From positions 186,001 through 250,000 of the forward strand of contig CAJNDS010001946.1 in assembly GCA_905221605.1 (NCBI GenBank): 64,000 bases of DNA. Reading direction: 5' to 3'. Every line of letters begins with the position of its first letter. Positions within the stretch are counted from its first letter, which is position 1. The notes beneath the pieces are model-generated. The model was not told the DNA's origin, ran no database searches, and saw only the letters and a program-made list of their open reading frames with translations. Made by a program: the position numbers and the translations under genes. Below are positions 63,199 through 64,000 of the stretch, piece after piece. Source of the DNA: Symbiodinium natans. Lineage: Eukaryota > Sar > Dinophyceae > Suessiales > Symbiodiniaceae.

Positions 63199-64000
63199 CC
63201 CTTTGTCCTGGAGGAACGCAATGAGCTCGGCAGCATCATGCTGCCTGTTGGGTTCGCTCCATTGTCGCATGAGGTTGCGCCACAACAAAAGCTGCCATAC
63301 ATTCAAAGGCTTGCGTTCTTTGAGGGCCGAACTTAGTGTCCTCATCAGTCCTGTGGGCAGTGAGGGTTGACCCGAACGGCATGCAGTCCAAAGAAGGGCA
63401 AGTATGATTGCATTGGTATAGCATGTGTTACCACTGTTGACAAGCTTTGCACGGAGAATGTGTTGCTGGTCCATGCCATGCAAAGGCGACAAGTGTGGAG
63501 GTGTGGCGGTATGGCTGGTGGGTGAGGCGTGAATCCGGCCTGCATCTGGGTGATCGATGGTCGACTGCCCTCCTCCAGTGGGGCTAGATCCCCTGTCTGA
63601 AGGTACTTGGAGAGCTGCTTCTCGAGGTTGGATCGACTGAGACGTTCCTGGCGATGTGTCATGCCCACCACCTGAGTGCACGCGTTCCCCGCTAGTCGCA
63701 GGAGGTTGGAGTGAAGCTCGTTCGCCTGCTCCGACCGAAGGGCAATGGACAGCATGAACGTGACGGTGGGACTCTTGAGCTCTGGTGCCAACGGGCGAGT
63801 CGGATGGAACCTGGTGATGACCTGGGGATCCTGGGACATTCGCAGGAGGTCTTTCACTTGCTGATGGGCGTCCTCGAGGGAGATGGGGCTCCGGGCAGTG
63901 TCCGTAAGCAGCTTGTTCTCCTCGAAGGACCACTTCAGGTGGCCGTTCTGGAGGAGGAGGACGGGGAATTCGGTGCAGCCTTGGGTCCTGTTGCGACTGT
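63194..64000 (-). pseudogene. N-terminal half of the interrupted ubiquitin-specific protease (runs off the window)
   Basis: Contains the USP cysteine box KLVNSGNTCYTNAIILALLW (catalytic Cys codon 63,421-63,423) and the following QHDAAELIAFLQDKGF, at which point the Copia element enters. Upstream, from the window edge to about 63,480, the coding-like frame is different (PVLLLQNGHLKWSFEENKLL, VKDLLRMSQDPQVITRFHPT, RSNLEKQLSKYLQTGDLAPL), offset from the USP frame. So either an intron, a frameshift or a second ORF lies between about 63,400 and 63,600. Frames overlap there, so the switch point cannot be fixed. This may be a USP gene, a retrocopy, or a USP domain once carried by another retroelement. 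Confidence 0.75.

Overview
The window looks like nuclear DNA of a dinoflagellate, most likely a coral-symbiont type (Symbiodiniaceae). The evidence is: intron-rich genes that all lie on the minus strand; introns that recover conserved protein only if they begin with GC or GA instead of GT; abundant microsatellites and minisatellites; a LINE family and Copia polyproteins of a kind I associate with dinoflagellates; degenerate TTTAGGG-type repeats; and one candidate spliced-leader relic. The species assignment is inference; the gene and element calls rest on motifs read in the sequence.

Layout, left to right. 0-4 kb: no recognised gene, several simple repeats. 4.2-7.8 kb and 8.6-15.5 kb: two consecutive minus-strand ABCG-type half-transporter genes, each split into many exons. 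18.9-23.9 kb: a minus-strand protein disulfide isomerase gene with two WCGHC active sites. 25.4-27.9 kb: a minus-strand ABC1/ADCK-type atypical kinase gene, whose first exon may lie at 35.5-35.8 kb beyond a 5-kb hairpin-bearing satellite (28.2-33.1 kb). 36-43 kb: scattered coding-like pieces that I cannot name, plus microsatellites. 43.3-49.7 kb: a mosaic of six fragments of one non-LTR retrotransposon family on both strands, one carrying a 109-bp foldback MITE. 51.2-52.7 kb: a decayed Copia fragment. 52.9-64 kb: a ubiquitin-specific protease (USP) gene or gene copy split by a complete Copia element.

The Copia element (53,447-63,193, minus strand) is the most remarkable object. It has near-identical LTRs (281 and 291 bp), a 5-bp target duplication, a purine tract, a primer site matching the anticodon arm of initiator tRNA-Met, and one open 3,056-codon ORF. 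Besides gag, protease, integrase, reverse transcriptase and RNase H, the ORF contains a C5-DNA-methyltransferase-like domain between protease and integrase and a 2-oxoglutarate/Fe(II) dioxygenase-like domain (TET/JBP type by motif layout) between integrase and RT. It ends in membrane segments and a His/Cys cluster. The second, decayed Copia fragment carries a different methyltransferase-like domain after RNase H and a similar membrane plus His/Cys tail. Together they suggest retrotransposons that carry their own base-modifying enzymes in a genome type known for cytosine methylation and hydroxymethyluracil.

Exon boundaries are read by eye from reading frame and family conservation, so spans of spliced genes are approximate and some exons are certainly missing.
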